Shown: piece by piece, positions 12,006-24,705 of the stretch
How the letters are laid out: each line of letters opens with the position of its first letter
Numbering within the stretch: position 1 is the stretch's first letter
NCBI GenBank assembly: GCA_025602915.1
Contig: JAHLJZ010000014.1
Span: 248,001 to 312,000 of the forward strand
From: Paraphysoderma sedebokerense
Taxonomy: Eukaryota > Blastocladiomycota > Physodermatomycetes > Physodermatales > Physodermataceae
Direction: 5' to 3'
Length of the DNA stretch: 64,000 nucleotides
Program-made: the position numbers and the translations under genes
The notes under the pieces: model-generated
Databases searched by the model: none
Told to the model about the DNA's origin: nothing
The model's input: the letters and a program-made list of their open reading frames with translations, nothing else

Positions 12006-14744
12006 CTACAGTTTGATCGTCCCTCGGCAAAACTCACTCCCGCACAAACACGCCATCTCGTCCTGCATAATCACTGTCTTTTTCCGCTTCTTGGCTCGAC
12101 CCTTGTTCTTCCGTTTCGCTTGGTTGGGTCCAGAATAATCAAACGATAATTCTTCGCCCGGATGAATATCTCGTTTCGCGAAAAATCCTACACGGTGAAA
12201 CTGAACGTCGTTGGATTCTATAAATACAGCGTATTGCGATAGATTTGGGTCGCAGCTTGGTTTGTGAAAAAAAGAAAGAAAAGATAGTCGCATATGTTTA
12301 GATCACACTCTAAAAACACTACGAGTGATTCAGGTAAAAACTTGTTTACCTATGATTGATAAATCGGGCAACGTTGCCCTTTCTGGCTGCGTCAATCGTA
12401 TAGACAATATTGTTTTCCGCCAGATTTTCGTCACCACGCGCAATGTCCATCGCAAAGGCATACGTTCTATGTAAGAACTTGAGTTGATATACTGGCCTCC
12501 AGCGTCATCTTGAAGAAAAATAAACGTTGCAATACATACCCATGACCTTCGTAACCCCGTTTTTCGCACTCATCATGTGATATCACTTCACCCACATATT
12601 CACAGACAAAAGATCTGGCCGGTATAAATTCCAACGTCTTCACACCCCAACCTTTCTTTCCAAAACACTTGAACACTTGCAACTCAAATTGTCGTCCCCG
12701 TTGGACAACTTTATTCGGACAATTCTCATCACAATGACACAACGCGTTGCATTCATAAATAGTATACCCCGGTTCCAAACGAACCAGACCATCTTCGTCG
12801 TACGGCGGTTCACCGTGACCAGCTCCCATTGTGACACATTTACATGTCGAAACGATTCCATCGTTTTCATTCTCTTCCGGCGGCAACTGTACCAACTCGC
12901 AGTTACCGTCGCATTGACATCCAGTCAGAAACTCGGGGGACGGTGGTTGCACGCTATTGTGGAAAACTAGGTTAGAGATATAGGTAAAGTCGTCGGGGAG
13001 TTGGTCGTCGTATATATTTTCGATTGTAATTGGCGGACCTTGATCGATCGCCCATGACCGTTCCAACTTTTGTTTGGGATCAAGAGATGGTTTTTGTGGA
13101 GATTTCGAACAAACAGATGTTGATGCATTGTCAGTGACACTTGAAAATAAAATTGAAGATTGCACAACAATATTCGTTTGTTGTGCACCAGATGAGTTTG
13201 GAGATGCCAAAGTCAAGATCGACTCATTCAGTGTACAAGCGTTCGCTCCATCGTGTCGTTCTTCGGGGGCCTATCACCACCGTAATTGACAATTAACACT
13301 TTAAATCACCAGTGAGCTAAATCAAGAAAGCTTTCTGTCGTACAAACCTGTTTCCGATTACATTTCCCCCTCTTGAGACGTCTTTTCGCGGTCTCTAATA
13401 CTTCGTTACTCTGCGATGATATCTTTTTTTTAAACGTACTGCTTGTTAGCGTCATAGCAATTTCATTCCAGGAACATTAAAGACTCCAGGAACTAACATT
13501 ATCGTTGTTCATCTCTGTCGAATCACTTGACGGTTTAATTGATTGACGCTCCGAGGCCGGTGAAACAGTCTATCGCAGAATGAACAATACTTGATCAAAA
13601 ACCAATAACGCAGCACACAAAAGAACCATTTCCATATTCCGTCCCTACCTTTTCAGCTACTTCGCCACGATTTGATGGCCCCTCGTTACCAACGCTACGA
13701 CGTTTCTGTCCAATCTTACCCGTTAGTCAAACCTTCCAACAACACCGTCACAATTTCCTACTACCCCACAGAAAACATACTTTACTCATCGTCTCCCCCT
13801 GTTGTCTCAACTTCTTCTAAAAAAAACAACTTAAAAGTCAACTCCTCCCCCAAAAATACCAATCCAAAACCATCAAAACTCATTACCTTCTCTCTATACC
13901 GTTTATTATTCCGCCTCCTCAACCACTTTTGTATCGTAAACCCATCTACAATCGTATCATGATAATCAACCCAATAAACTTTTCCACTCGTTTTTAATAC
14001 TTTCTCTAATGATTTTTGACTTTCGAAATGTTGGATCGGTTCCCAGGTCGACGCTTCGGGTGGGTAATTCAGCCATTGGACAAAGTAATTTATTGTGCCC
14101 TGTTTACAGTCCAAATCGAAATCATATTTTTTTTTAACGTCAATTCGGGTAGAGAGAAATTGTAGACAGGACGATTGGAATGTTTCGAAACTCTGATTGA
14201 GATAGAATAAGTTGTAGATTGAATCATTGAAACACTTACATCCGGGTTTCGTCGTTGTGCTGTAATTTTCTCAATCTATCATAACAAAAAAATAAAGCCA
14301 CAATCAAAATCAAAATCAAAACAATATCAACGAAAAACAAATCATTTTTTTTTTTTAATTTAAAGATCAAATACCTACTTCATACCGTTTCTCCCCGTCA
14401 CTTCCTCCCTCACTTTCGACGTCACTTTCACCGTCTTCTTCGTTTTCATCGTGATCGTAACGTATTGGGGATGTGGTATTCTCCCGAGGAACCGACATTT
14501 TTGGGATCGATTGGATCGAAGAAACGAAATGGAGAGTAGAAGTCGAAGAGGGAGGTTGCACGGTGTACGGGTAAACAGGTACAAGCTGCGACGGCCTTAC
14601 GGGTTTTCGTGGGTTCGTGATTGGGTTCATGTAAGACAGAAGGAACTTGGGGAATGAGGAATTTAAAAAAACGTGGAAAGATTTGTTTTCCGCTGTTTCT
14701 ATTTTGGGTTTAGTACGATGTTTGTATATTATTTTTACATTCAT
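12006..14744 (-). CDS. clr4: Chromodomain-SET histone H3K9 methyltransferase (SUV39/Clr4 type)
   Basis: Methylates histone H3 lysine 9 in heterochromatin. About nine exons. Exon 1 ends with the chromodomain start (KRYE, donor at 14379). Exon 2 (14275-14240) reads IEKITAQRRNPD. Exon 3, from 14099, reads GTINYFVQWLNYPPEASTWE, completing the chromodomain. A basic linker follows, then the pre-SET cysteine cluster (GCQCDGNCE, CKCVTMGAG, ECNALCHCDENCPN) and SET (KGWGVKTLEFIPARSFVCEY). The catalytic NHSC is split by an intron: RFINH at about 12350 joins SCDPNL at about 12255. SET ends with GEELSFDY and the post-SET is CLCGSEFCRG. All zinc-binding and catalytic motifs look intact. The start is uncertain: ATGs at 14744, 14630 and 14498 are all in frame before the chromodomain. 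Confidence 0.93.
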
Positions 14745-15159
14745 TGCAATCTCCGGATGTGGAAAAAATCTTGATTATTGAAACAACAAAAGCCTTTTCC
14801 ATTTTGGAGACGCGCAGTTAAATTTTTATTGGACAATTCAACATATAATACTCCCGCGATACATTCACCCAACGAAATAGACACACCAGTACTTCTTAAA
14901 TAGGGAGGAGAAAGAAAAAAGAAAATTATTCTAATGGATAAGTAAACTACAAATCAATCTCTAACCTATTTTTCAACAACGACTATAAAAGAATGAATGA
15001 AAAGAAAAGGAAGAAATTCATTATCGAGTTAATTAAGTTAAGACTACATTCATTAATTATTAGTTAATATTCTATTCATATTGCTGTAAAAAGAATTTGT
15101 GTTTTTTTTGTTTATCAATAACAAACGAGAAACTGTTGAACGTCCGGAGTAGAATAAAC
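14745..15159. other. Intergenic region, AT-rich
   Basis: About 415 bp between the SET gene promoter side and the 3' end of beta-helix copy 2. Very AT-rich; no coding or RNA feature recognised. Confidence 0.6.
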
Positions 15160-18100
15160 TTAAACGATCAATTCTGTTTCTCCATCTTTACCATTTCCTT
15201 CAGTTAACTTTGTCGCTCCTTGTTTCTCCGTTTCTTGATTCAAAGGTACTACTGTTCCCTCGGCTTTATCTTCCTCCGTTACTTCAGCGATTGTTTCATC
15301 TGTGGTTTTACCCCTCAAGGCAAGAGACGTCACTCCATCGTGCGTGGCGGATCGAGATCGTTTTACACCCACCAACACCGTTTTCACGTTTGCATTTGTA
15401 TTTGTATTTGTATTTGCATTTCCATTTCCGTTGGCAATTATTTGATTGTGATTGACGAGTCCACCGTTTAGACAAGTTCCTTCCGAAGTAGGATTTCGGG
15501 AACGAGTTAACGGTAATATCGAATTTTCGTTGGTGGCGGTTCTACTTCTTGATTTTGAAGGTGAAATTCCAGGAACAGATACTGTGGCCACGGATTTTGA
15601 TACAAAATCTTTTAAACTCGTGATACTGTCCGCCGTGGGTGACCGTTTACGCGAGGCAGAGGATTTGGTGGTTGTGATGGGGGAAGTATCCGAGTCGGAA
15701 TCATCTGAGGAAGTGGAAGCGGAGGCGGAGGAAGTTGTTGTTGGATTTTGCTTGAGTGGAGATGTCGTCAAGTGCGTGGACTTGTATTTGTACATGATGG
15801 CGCCAAGTGTTGCTAACGCGATACCAACGAAACCGATAGAGACTGTAGTTTCTGTAACGTAAGAGGTTGGTTTGGGTGGATTTTCTACATTAACGGGATT
15901 TGTGGTTTCCGAGTTATCAGTTGCAGAAGTGGGATTGACTGATCGTTTTGCTAGCTTTGGACCAGACGCGTCAGATTGATTGGGGCTTTCGGGTTCTTCG
16001 ACAGTGTCGTCAGGTATAAATAGTTCCTCGTCACCCGTAATTGGTTGTTCCAAATCTCCAAATAGGCTTGAAAAATCCATGCCTTCCAAGTCAGCACCAC
16101 CAAGGTCGGGAGTGTATTCTTCGTAAAGATCAAACTCGTCCGGAATAATTTCATTTCCGTTCTCATCAAATGCGGGCGTTTGTTCGTCTATGCAAAAGTT
16201 TGTGAATTAGAAAGAATCCAATAGGTTAGACAAAAGGAGAGAATGTGTTAAACAGAAACACAGAAAATTTGTTGTACCATCAAAACTTATATCATCAAAC
16301 ATAGAATCTTTATCCCGTGTATCCACAACGTTAGTCTCTACAGGGTTCTCGGAAATGATGGTTGGAGTCTCTTCAACGGCACGTTTACCGATCACATGAG
16401 ATTGTGTTTCTCCCAGTTGGTTTCCGTCTTCCAATGTGGCATTGGCCGCCATCTTTGCTTCAGCTTCCGACGAAGGAAGATCTGTTGGGCACATTTTTTC
16501 TGTCACTGTGACCGTGACATAAAGTGTTTCGGCTTCATTTTCAACTGAACGTCTCTTAATAGCGCGAGCCGTTGCAAATACTCCACCGATGTCTCTACGT
16601 AGACGTTCGCCGATTTGAGCATAATATAACGAATAAGGGAAAACATCCGCAATATTTTCAATCCAACCATCGGCTTGCGCGAATGGAGCTGGCGGTTTTT
16701 TGCCGGTTACTGCTGTAGCCTTACAACCGATGGCGTAATTTTGAGCGTTTGGTGGCTAGCAACAGCATGAGTATCAGTATTGCATTCTCAAGAGATCAAG
16801 AGCAACAAAAGTATACCTTTTGGATGATAATGAATCCAGAGGGAATTTTAGTACCAGGACGGAAATTGGATACTCGCCAGGCTACACTATGAGCAGCTGA
16901 CCATCCGTGGGAGGAACCCATACTTCCACGATTATATAAAGCAAGAGCTCGAGTTTCAATCGCAGTGTCAAAGACTAACAACAAGAAAATTATTAGAATT
17001 CCAAAAGGAAAGTTTGAATGATGTGTACAAGAATATTTACCGCAATTATCATACAATAATCCCATAGACCATTTTCTGTGTCCTTCGCTAGGGGAGTTTG
17101 CTCTTGTGGAAGTGCAATTTTGGAAAACCACACTTGAGGATCGAGTTGCTCCGTTTACAACGAAATGATGTCGTCCGTTACGCGCAAAAACGTTTCGAAA
17201 GAGAATCAAGTTTGAGAATGATTCTGCCGCAAAATTATAAAAATTTCCTGGAGTAAGTTGACCGAATGGATCAACAGCCACTGAATCGAGAACGCTAAGA
17301 AGAATAGGGAGCCCGAGTTGGTGTTACTATGTGGTGGAACGTTGAAAGCAAAACAGGATGAACTTACCTGACACGAGTTGCAGTGCTAGTAACGATCCCT
17401 GATCGCACAAACCCGGTGACTGTACAGTTTCGAACCCATGCTTTTAAATTAAGAGGAGAATTAAGTTGGTGAATTCGCTTCCACTCATATCTGAAATACA
17501 GAAACTTACCATCGTCGACACCCATTAAGAGAATGCCGTTTTGAGCATGGTCTTCATCAGTCGGGCCTCTTGGGCTCAAAATCCTGACTCTTAAGCGTTC
17601 AATACCAATATCTCTGGCATATCTATTTTTATCGTACTTGTATATGTAAGGCTTCGAAAGCGAGCTGTCTAATTTTTCAGGTAAAGATACATCAATTGTG
17701 ATCATTTTTCTTGCTCTGTTAATCGCGATAATATTTCGATTAAACACAATGGAGTCACCGTCAGCGGTCCATGGGGGAGAGGTATCACCGAAGCGCATTG
17801 TTCTCAAGAGACTTTGCGTAAGTGGATACATAATAACGACTGTACATGATAATTGTTAGCCAGAAAACGCGACTATTAATACAGGTAATCGGAAGGTGGA
17901 TCATACTTGTATCGCCAACTTGGTATGGGTTAACATCCGCAACTTGGAATTGCGTGCTGCCGATATCCAAGAATCTTGTGGTAATGTCCTGTTGGGAACC
18001 TTTGATCACCGGACTCCACCCATTTCTACCCGTACCACCGATTATAACTTGGGGTTGAGCTGCACTTCGACCAGTTGCTTCAATGATGGTGTTCCTTCTC

Positions 18101-18513
18101 GGATCGTCACCATTACCAGCACCTCGCAAGACAATACCTGAGGTACCGATCCTGATAATACCCGAGACTTTATAGACACCTGGTTTCATATATACGGCTC
18201 CACGAAACCCGGTTCTACTGTTGACCGTTCTGGAGGAAATTTGCGCAATAGCTCTGTTGATAATATCGGTAGCGTCACCCGATTTTGGTGGCGAAATTGT
18301 CACAGTGGTCTGAATATTTGGGATAGATACATTTCCGTGCTTGTATCCTACATACGAAAAATCCGGAATACGATTCCTTTCACGGTCCATTGTGTACACA
18401 AGTCGTTTGGTTTTCGCGTGATAGTAGACTCGCGAGGATTGAGTGAGAGCCGGTTTACCATGGTTGGGACATAAAATGACCAGAAATATCGCAATGATAA
18501 TTGCTCTATGCAT
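15160..18513 (-). CDS. Secreted, membrane-anchored pectin-lyase-fold (beta-helix) protein, copy 2
   Basis: Paralogue of the gene at 1965-5242 in the opposite orientation. The start at 18513 gives a signal peptide (MHRAIIIAIFLVILCPNHG). The ectodomain repeats the copy-1 sequence closely (ERNRIPDFSYVGYKHGNV, GFRGAVYMKPGVYKVSG, RNGRHHFVVNGATRSSSVVF, GHRKWSMGLLYDN). An acidic, Thr-rich stalk precedes one membrane helix (VSIGFVGIALATLGAIMYKY) and a cytosolic tail with Asn-Ala/Asn-Thr repeats and RSATHDG. Several introns sit at the same places as in copy 1 (after GDTS, after GVDD/GVDN, after TRV). Copy 1's first intron, between D-K and E-R, is absent here. The tails are otherwise very different, indicating an old duplication. 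Function unknown; a cell-surface role is inferred from the architecture. Confidence 0.85.
15389..15424 (-). repeat. Hexanucleotide microsatellite inside the copy-2 tail
   Basis: Six units of TTTGTA or TTTGCA (plus-strand view), with TTTCC continuing. On the coding minus strand they encode alternating Asn-Thr/Asn-Ala in the cytosolic tail of the beta-helix protein, so length variation would keep the frame. Confidence 0.85.
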
Positions 18514-19148
18514 TTTGTTTTACTAGCTTTAGCCAAGCGCAGAGAATGGTGGTGCGTTCGCGCGAGGATGTCGGTGGAGAGGATAAGGCAATTGTCGAAA
18601 GGTTGGAGGCAACAGAAGGGTCGCAAACCGCTCCACAATCAGACTGATTACTGATATCTACACGAGCAATCAAGCACAGCACACAGACAGACAGGAGTAT
18701 TAGCAGTTGTGTGTGTTCCCTAATATGTATGAATCTTGTGTCTCTCTTGCGTTACGGTTAAACGCATAGCAGCAAAATCAGAGGAGAATGACGCGGACTT
18801 AAGTCACATGACATATGCACTTATGTCACGTGGATATCCTGAGAAGACTTTCTTAAGTATTTCCTCTATTCCTGAATTCCATTACACCCACATTTGTGAT
18901 TCGACTCAACATTATACTGCAATTATCTGCATATATTGCGACTACAACAGCAAGAGACACTGTTCCCAAAGACACTCCGAGTCTCCATCTTTTCTGCTCC
19001 TAATCTCCGCTTCTGCGCATAACGGGGTATGCTTTTCCTAGAATCTCCTTAAAATTGTGCCATACCCTCAAGAATCTAATGTTTTGTCATCATTGTCTTA
19101 TTATTCACAAAAAATTCTGTATTGTACTACACCAAAAATTCTGAAAAA
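18514..19148. other. Divergent intergenic region
   Basis: About 635 bp between the starts of beta-helix copy 2 (-) and GGPP synthase (+), so probably both promoters. No other feature recognised. Confidence 0.6.
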
Positions 19149-20672
19149 ATGCCTTCCAGTGTTCCAGTAGCAAATGCTATCGTTGCCGACGCCAAAATGT
19201 CCTTGCTTCGTCAGGCTCAGTTAGAAGACCAAGTCAAAAGTAAAGAAGATAAAGTATTCAAGCCTATATCCTCGACAGAACAATATTATCCGCCATTACC
19301 CGCTAGCAACTACAATCACGATGAGGTAATTGACGTTTCAACATTAGAATTTCTTTCGTTCTTAACCTTCGCTCGGCCATTCATTCTTCCTGCGTTTATA
19401 GCAAGAATACTGATTATCAATTGCTCGCTTTATAGATTCTACTGGCACCCTACAAATATTTATTGGAGAATCCGGGCAAAGGAATTCGAGGAATCATACT
19501 GAGCGCTTTCAATCGGTGGCTGAAGGTTCCGGAGGATAAACTTCAAATCATTAGCAACGTCATTGAAATGTTACATGGGGGCAGTTTACTGTGTGTCTCG
19601 ATACTCAATCATCATATATGCGTTGACAGTTCTGCTTATTGACCTGTTGTATTATCTTCTTTTCGCCCAGCATTGATGACATCGAAGACAACTCAACTCT
19701 CAGACGCGGGGTCCCGGTGTCCTACAAAATTTATGGTATTGCTCAAACGATCAATTCCGCCAATTATGTTTACTTTCTTGCGTTGAAGGAAGTACAAAAA
19801 CTTCGACTTGCAAACGGTGAATCAGGAAAGGCGGTGGAAATTTTTGCGGATGAATTGATTAACGCTCATCGTGGACAAGGAATCGAAATTTTCTGGAGAG
19901 AAAATCTAGTCTGTCCAAATGAAGAACAGTATCTAGAGATGGTTGGAAACAGTATGTTGGCTTCTAAAATAGTGAATTCGGGAGATCTAGGACAAAGCTG
20001 ACATCTGATTCCCCAGAAACATCGGCTCTTCTCCGATTGGGCATTGCCTTGATGGTTGAATACAGAGGCGTTCAAGAGTAAATTTCGTTCGTTTTCAATC
20101 TCCTCTGTTCTTGGCTCCTTTATACTCAACTTGTATTTGATCCCTCTTTGTATAGTGTCCCGCCGCTTCTGCAATACACCAATCTCTGTACTACAATGGG
20201 CAACCTGTTTCAAATCCGTGACGACTACATTAACCTTCGATCATCTGATTTTGCCGAAACCAAAGGCTTTTGTGAAGACCTGACAGAAGGAAAGTTTTCC
20301 TTCCCTATCATTCATTGCATTAGAGCCAACCCGAGCGATCGACAATTGTTAAGTATGTTCATCTCTATATCCAGTACTTTGACATGATTTGATTTCTCAC
20401 AATTACGCTTTCTTCCTTCACCGGTCAAAACGGAATTGCAATGGTTTTGTTCTACCTGAACGTTATCAGATATCTTGAAACAGCACACTGAAGATCCAAA
20501 TCTGAAGCAGTACGCATTGGCTCTGATGGAGAGAACCGATTCATTCAATTATACGAAGAACTATCTGCAAAAACTGGAAAGCGAAACCAGAATTCAGATC
20601 AGTGAACTGGGTGGTAACAAAGCATTGGAAGGAATCCTGGAGTTGTTGAGAAAAGACTATTGTGACGTATAA
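19149..20672 (+). CDS. BTS1: Geranylgeranyl diphosphate synthase
   Basis: Condenses isopentenyl diphosphate with farnesyl diphosphate to give GGPP, for protein prenylation and isoprenoid synthesis. Start [20 protein letters not shown] at 19149. The coding part is in about six exons with short introns. The first aspartate-rich motif is intact ([20 protein letters not shown], near 19672). The preceding exon gives [18 protein letters not shown], the conserved substrate-binding region. The second aspartate-rich motif is [19 protein letters not shown] (near 20195), followed by [11 protein letters not shown]. It ends [18 protein letters not shown]. Length of about 340 residues matches the fungal enzyme. 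Convergent with vinculin. Confidence 0.95.
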
Positions 20673-21191
20673 AAGGAACATTGATGTGAATGGAGCGCCG
20701 CAAGCCATAGGTTTATAGTGGACATAAGCGATGAAGGGAATAAGGCAGAAACAAAATGAAGAAGCAGCCGATTGTTGGGGAAATTTACCACTTAGTGCAT
20801 GTGACGGTCAAGGTTAATTTCGGTATTTTGACTATGTAATCTCGCTGTTCTCCTTTCTAGTTTATTCTTCTTCTTCCCAAACCTCATTGAGTTCTGTACA
20901 TACCATACCTGAATTAAATTATGTAGTTGTTGAAATATTAATATTGCTTTTGAAAGTATCAATAGTTAACAATCTAATTGTCATTCCAAAATGGTTTGAT
21001 ATAATTTATTCAATCATAATCTATCAAACAAAACAGCAATATTTATCATGAATTATTCAAGTCTTATTAACAAGCGTTATATTCTCAATTCACTTTAACG
21101 ATTTTGACAGATTCAATCACAACGTCCAAAATTTAATTCAACAAAAAAATAGACAATAAGGTGAACAATACAATTTCAGAACGCGATCTAT
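20673..21191. other. Convergent intergenic region
   Basis: About 520 bp of AT-rich spacer between the 3' ends of GGPP synthase (+) and vinculin (-). It should contain both 3' UTRs. Nothing else seen. Confidence 0.6.
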
Positions 21192-24100
21192 TTATTTTCC
21201 GGCACCCAAACCATTTGGACCACCGAAAGTTCCTCTTCTAGCAGATAAATCTTGAGATCCATCGCCATTGGGTTTTGGAGCAGGAGCAGTTAACAAATCG
21301 GAAATATTGAAATTTTTGATTTGCTTCTTAGGCGCAGCCGGGTTAGTCCCTGTGTACGAAGCGTGGGGATTCACAGGAGAAATTTTAGTTGGGCTAACAA
21401 CTGATGCAGAAGTGGAAGAAGTCGTGGTAAAGGATGAAGCCAGAGTAGACACCGATGGAGGATTACTAGGAGCTTTAGGAAGTGTTGAGGCAAGAGAGCG
21501 ACCCGAAGAAGAGAGGGAGGTGGATGCTTTAGGGTTTGACGACGCGGGAGTGGGTGTTGGTTGCGTTGTTTTCGCTGGAGCAGTAGCACCACTTGCAGCT
21601 CGTTTCTTGAATAGGTTACGTTTGAATTTAATGGCAGCTACTGCGACGTTGCCGGCTACTTCGAGGTTACATCTGATACTAGCGGCTTCACAGTTACTTA
21701 AAGTGACTTTAATGGCATTCATGAGATTGTTCACACAGGTGATGAGCTGCTTTTCACTTTCTTTGTCGAATTCTTTTGCGCCACTTCCACTGGCTTTTAC
21801 GGCCGCCAAGATCTTGAGTTGCTGAGAAATAGTTGGAACTCGTTCCGAAACAGTGAGAAGATCTGTTCGTAGTCTTTTATCCGTACACGCTGCGGCAATC
21901 TTTTTGACATGCTCAAGTAGAGACGAAGAAATAGAAATAATTTCTTTTGTTGATTGCAGAAGAAGTAATTTTGATTGAGCGGTATCAAGAGAGAGTTGAG
22001 CAGAAAGGGTAGCAAGACGCGACGAAATTTCTTTCGCACTTTGAACGATAGGATTAGAGTCGCTAGACCATCGGGATGCTTCAACCGCAAGTTCTTGTGC
22101 AGCGGCCTAAAAATAGGATTAGCATTAGCATCCTGAAATGATAAACGTGATAATTCAGATATCTACCTTGATTGGATTACTCTTTGCTTCTTCAGTGCTC
22201 AGCAATTCAGGGGCTTCTGCATCAACAACTACAATTTCAATTCCCTTCATTTTCAGCTTTTCCATTTCGGCTGTCATATCATCCATTTTGTTCTCTATTT
22301 CACTCTCTTTGATTTCATCTTCTTCTTTGATTGTTCCCAATTTCCGTTTAGGTAATCCCCGAGTATCACGAACGACATCGTCGCATTCTTCAAAAGAAGG
22401 AAGCAACATTGACTTCAACTGCTCAATGTTGAGAGTCTTTGATGTCGGTGCTTGGAATGATTTCTTGGTTGCGGTGGCAAGATCTGCGAGTTTTCGGTGA
22501 ATTTGGTGAGTTTGAGTATTGAATTAGCAACAATAATAGAGATAGGTGCAAAAAACATACCTGTTTCAGCTCTCTTCAATGCATCGGACAATTTAGATTT
22601 GTACGCTTGATCTTCAGTATTCTCGATTTCGTGTTTGATGACAGAGATGAAAGACTTAAGAGAATGTTGAAGCTGGTTTACACCACGTTTGATGCTGTCA
22701 TTGTTATTTGCGACAACGGCTTTCTGTGTATCGGACATGATTGCATCAATTGCATTTACTATTGATATTGGAAGAGTTAATCAATGGTTGTAAAGTTCGC
22801 AGCAATAGGACGAAACTTACGGGCAGCCGCAGTGAGATCTTGGATTTTAAACACTCCCTGTTCCAAAACCAATTCTTTCTCTAATTTCTTCATATTATCC
22901 TCCAACATATTGAGTACACTGCTCAAGTATTCTTGGCCTTCTTTCAATCCTTGTTTAGATGCTGATTTTGCGCAATCGGTAACGGCTTTGGAGGCTGTGA
23001 CAATTTGGGGCAATATTCCGACCACTTCATCTTGAATACTTTGTAAATTACGGTTTAGTGATGGATTATCGCATTGCGCGGTCGCTAATCCTATTGCAAT
23101 ACCCAATCTATTGCTTTGATTCTCGAGTTTCGATAAACTAGCGTCGACCTGTGGCTCAGAACCAGCGATGGAGGAATGATATAAAGCGCCAACGGTGGTA
23201 TCAGGGGTTTCGTGACTAGATAAATCAGGAATAATCTGCGCGATTTCTGCCGCAATAGTTGCGTTCAAAGCGTTTTCCAGTTGCTTTGATCTTTCTGCAA
23301 TTTTGCGGAACACTGATTCAAGTTGAGCTCGCTTTCTAAGATCGGTTGGATCTTTGGCGACTTCCGCCGCAAGCATGCTAAATGTGGTCTGAAGTCCGGT
23401 GAGGGAATCAATTAGTGGTTGAACTTTTTCGTCCCATTGTGCACTGTTGATTTTGGATTTGATTTCTAAGTAATAAGCGTTAACATTGACTTTCAAATTT
23501 AGGGAAGTTAATGAACTGCAATAAACGTACGTTTTGCATCTTGTAAAATTCGGTCCAACTCATCCATGTACTCTTTGAAGGACGCCTCAATCGCGGGTTT
23601 ATCTCCACTCTTAATTAATTGTTCAATTTCGGCAAACCAAGATCCTAACTTATCAATGCGCGAGCTAATGCCGTTGGATTCCTATCAAGTAATAATTAGA
23701 GTCTTGTCACAGGAAGATTTTGGTTTGTCGACGAGACTGCTACGTACTGTGGAAGCCGATGTTTCTTGCAATCGTCTAATGTTCACAATGTCTTCAATAG
23801 CAAGACAAATATCAGTAACAGCAAGACATTCGAAATCCTTTGTCTTAGTCACGAAAATATTGGACGGATTTTCAATCACCATCTTGCACGACGAAATTAA
23901 CAAAGGCGCATGTTTGGTCAAGTTATCCACGCAAGCTTGTAATCTCGTTTGAAGGGATGGATAGAGTAGCTCTGGCACTCGATTTTTGGCAAGTTGAGTG
24001 AGAATCACCAGCAAATGGTGGGTTTGTCTGATCACTTCAACCAGCTCTTGAACATTACGGAAGAGGGATTCGGAAGAAGGATTTGAAGAATTAATGCTAG

Positions 24101-24705
24101 CAATCTTTTCGCGCAAATGTTGCGAAATGCCGAGGACTTTACGAATTTCTGATTCGTCATAGGTCTCGAGAATTTTTTGCGTTCCATGCAGAATGCCTTT
24201 GGCACTCTCTACTAGTTGTGTACGACCTTTAGCCGAATACGGGTCACTGGCCAAAGTCTCAGTGGCAGTGGTAAGGAGAGTTGCGGCGGCGGAAACTAAG
24301 TGAGTTACATAGTTAGAATGTCATGCTCATAATAAACCATTCCACCCTGAGAAATTCAGCGTATGATTTCTTGTACACTAAAATAATAATCATCCAATAG
24401 ACATATGACTGAACATGAAGACAGATATCATTCAGACACTCACCATCAGTACAAGCAACATTCATATCACCTTGCAGACCGGTAATGTCGGTCTTCCCAC
24501 CGGTCTCAATTAAGAATGTCGTTTCATTCAGCAAGCTTTTGGCGATATTAACTAACTGAAAAACCTGGCTCGCGACAATTTGTGCCACTTCTGTGAGGTC
24601 AGGAATTGGTGCATGACTTATTTCAGCGTTGGCCGAGATAGCGACGAGTTGCGAGACAGCGTCCGAGATTGGGTCGATAAGCTGCTTTGTAGTCGTCGTC
24701 AGCAT
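21192..24705 (-). CDS. VCL: Vinculin orthologue
   Basis: Actin-binding adaptor of the vinculin/alpha-catenin family, which in animals links adhesion complexes to F-actin. The start at 24705 gives MLTTTTKQLIDPISDAVSQL, aligning with the animal D1 head. The exon junction near 24300 restores ACTDVSAAATLLTT, followed by SDPYSAKGRTQLVESAKGIL and ETYDESEIRKVL, nearly collinear with animal vinculin. The tail is also conserved: RWSSDSNPIV, ACTDKRLRTDLLTVSERVP, TISQQLKIL, and then LMNAIKVTLSNCEAASI. About eight exons give roughly 950-1000 residues, near the animal length. Instead of ending after the tail bundle, it continues with about 150 Ser/Pro/Thr-rich residues (PTPTPASSNPKASTS) to a Gly-rich end. 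The usual proline-rich hinge between head and tail seems reduced. Confidence 0.93.

Noticed and set aside
12330-12569. Frame overlapping the SET domain exon
   Set aside because: The neighbouring frame carries the conserved SET residues up to RFINH, so this is a shadow.
21268-21825. Plus-strand ORF of 185 codons opposite the vinculin tail
   Set aside because: Mirror of the low-complexity coding exon on the minus strand.
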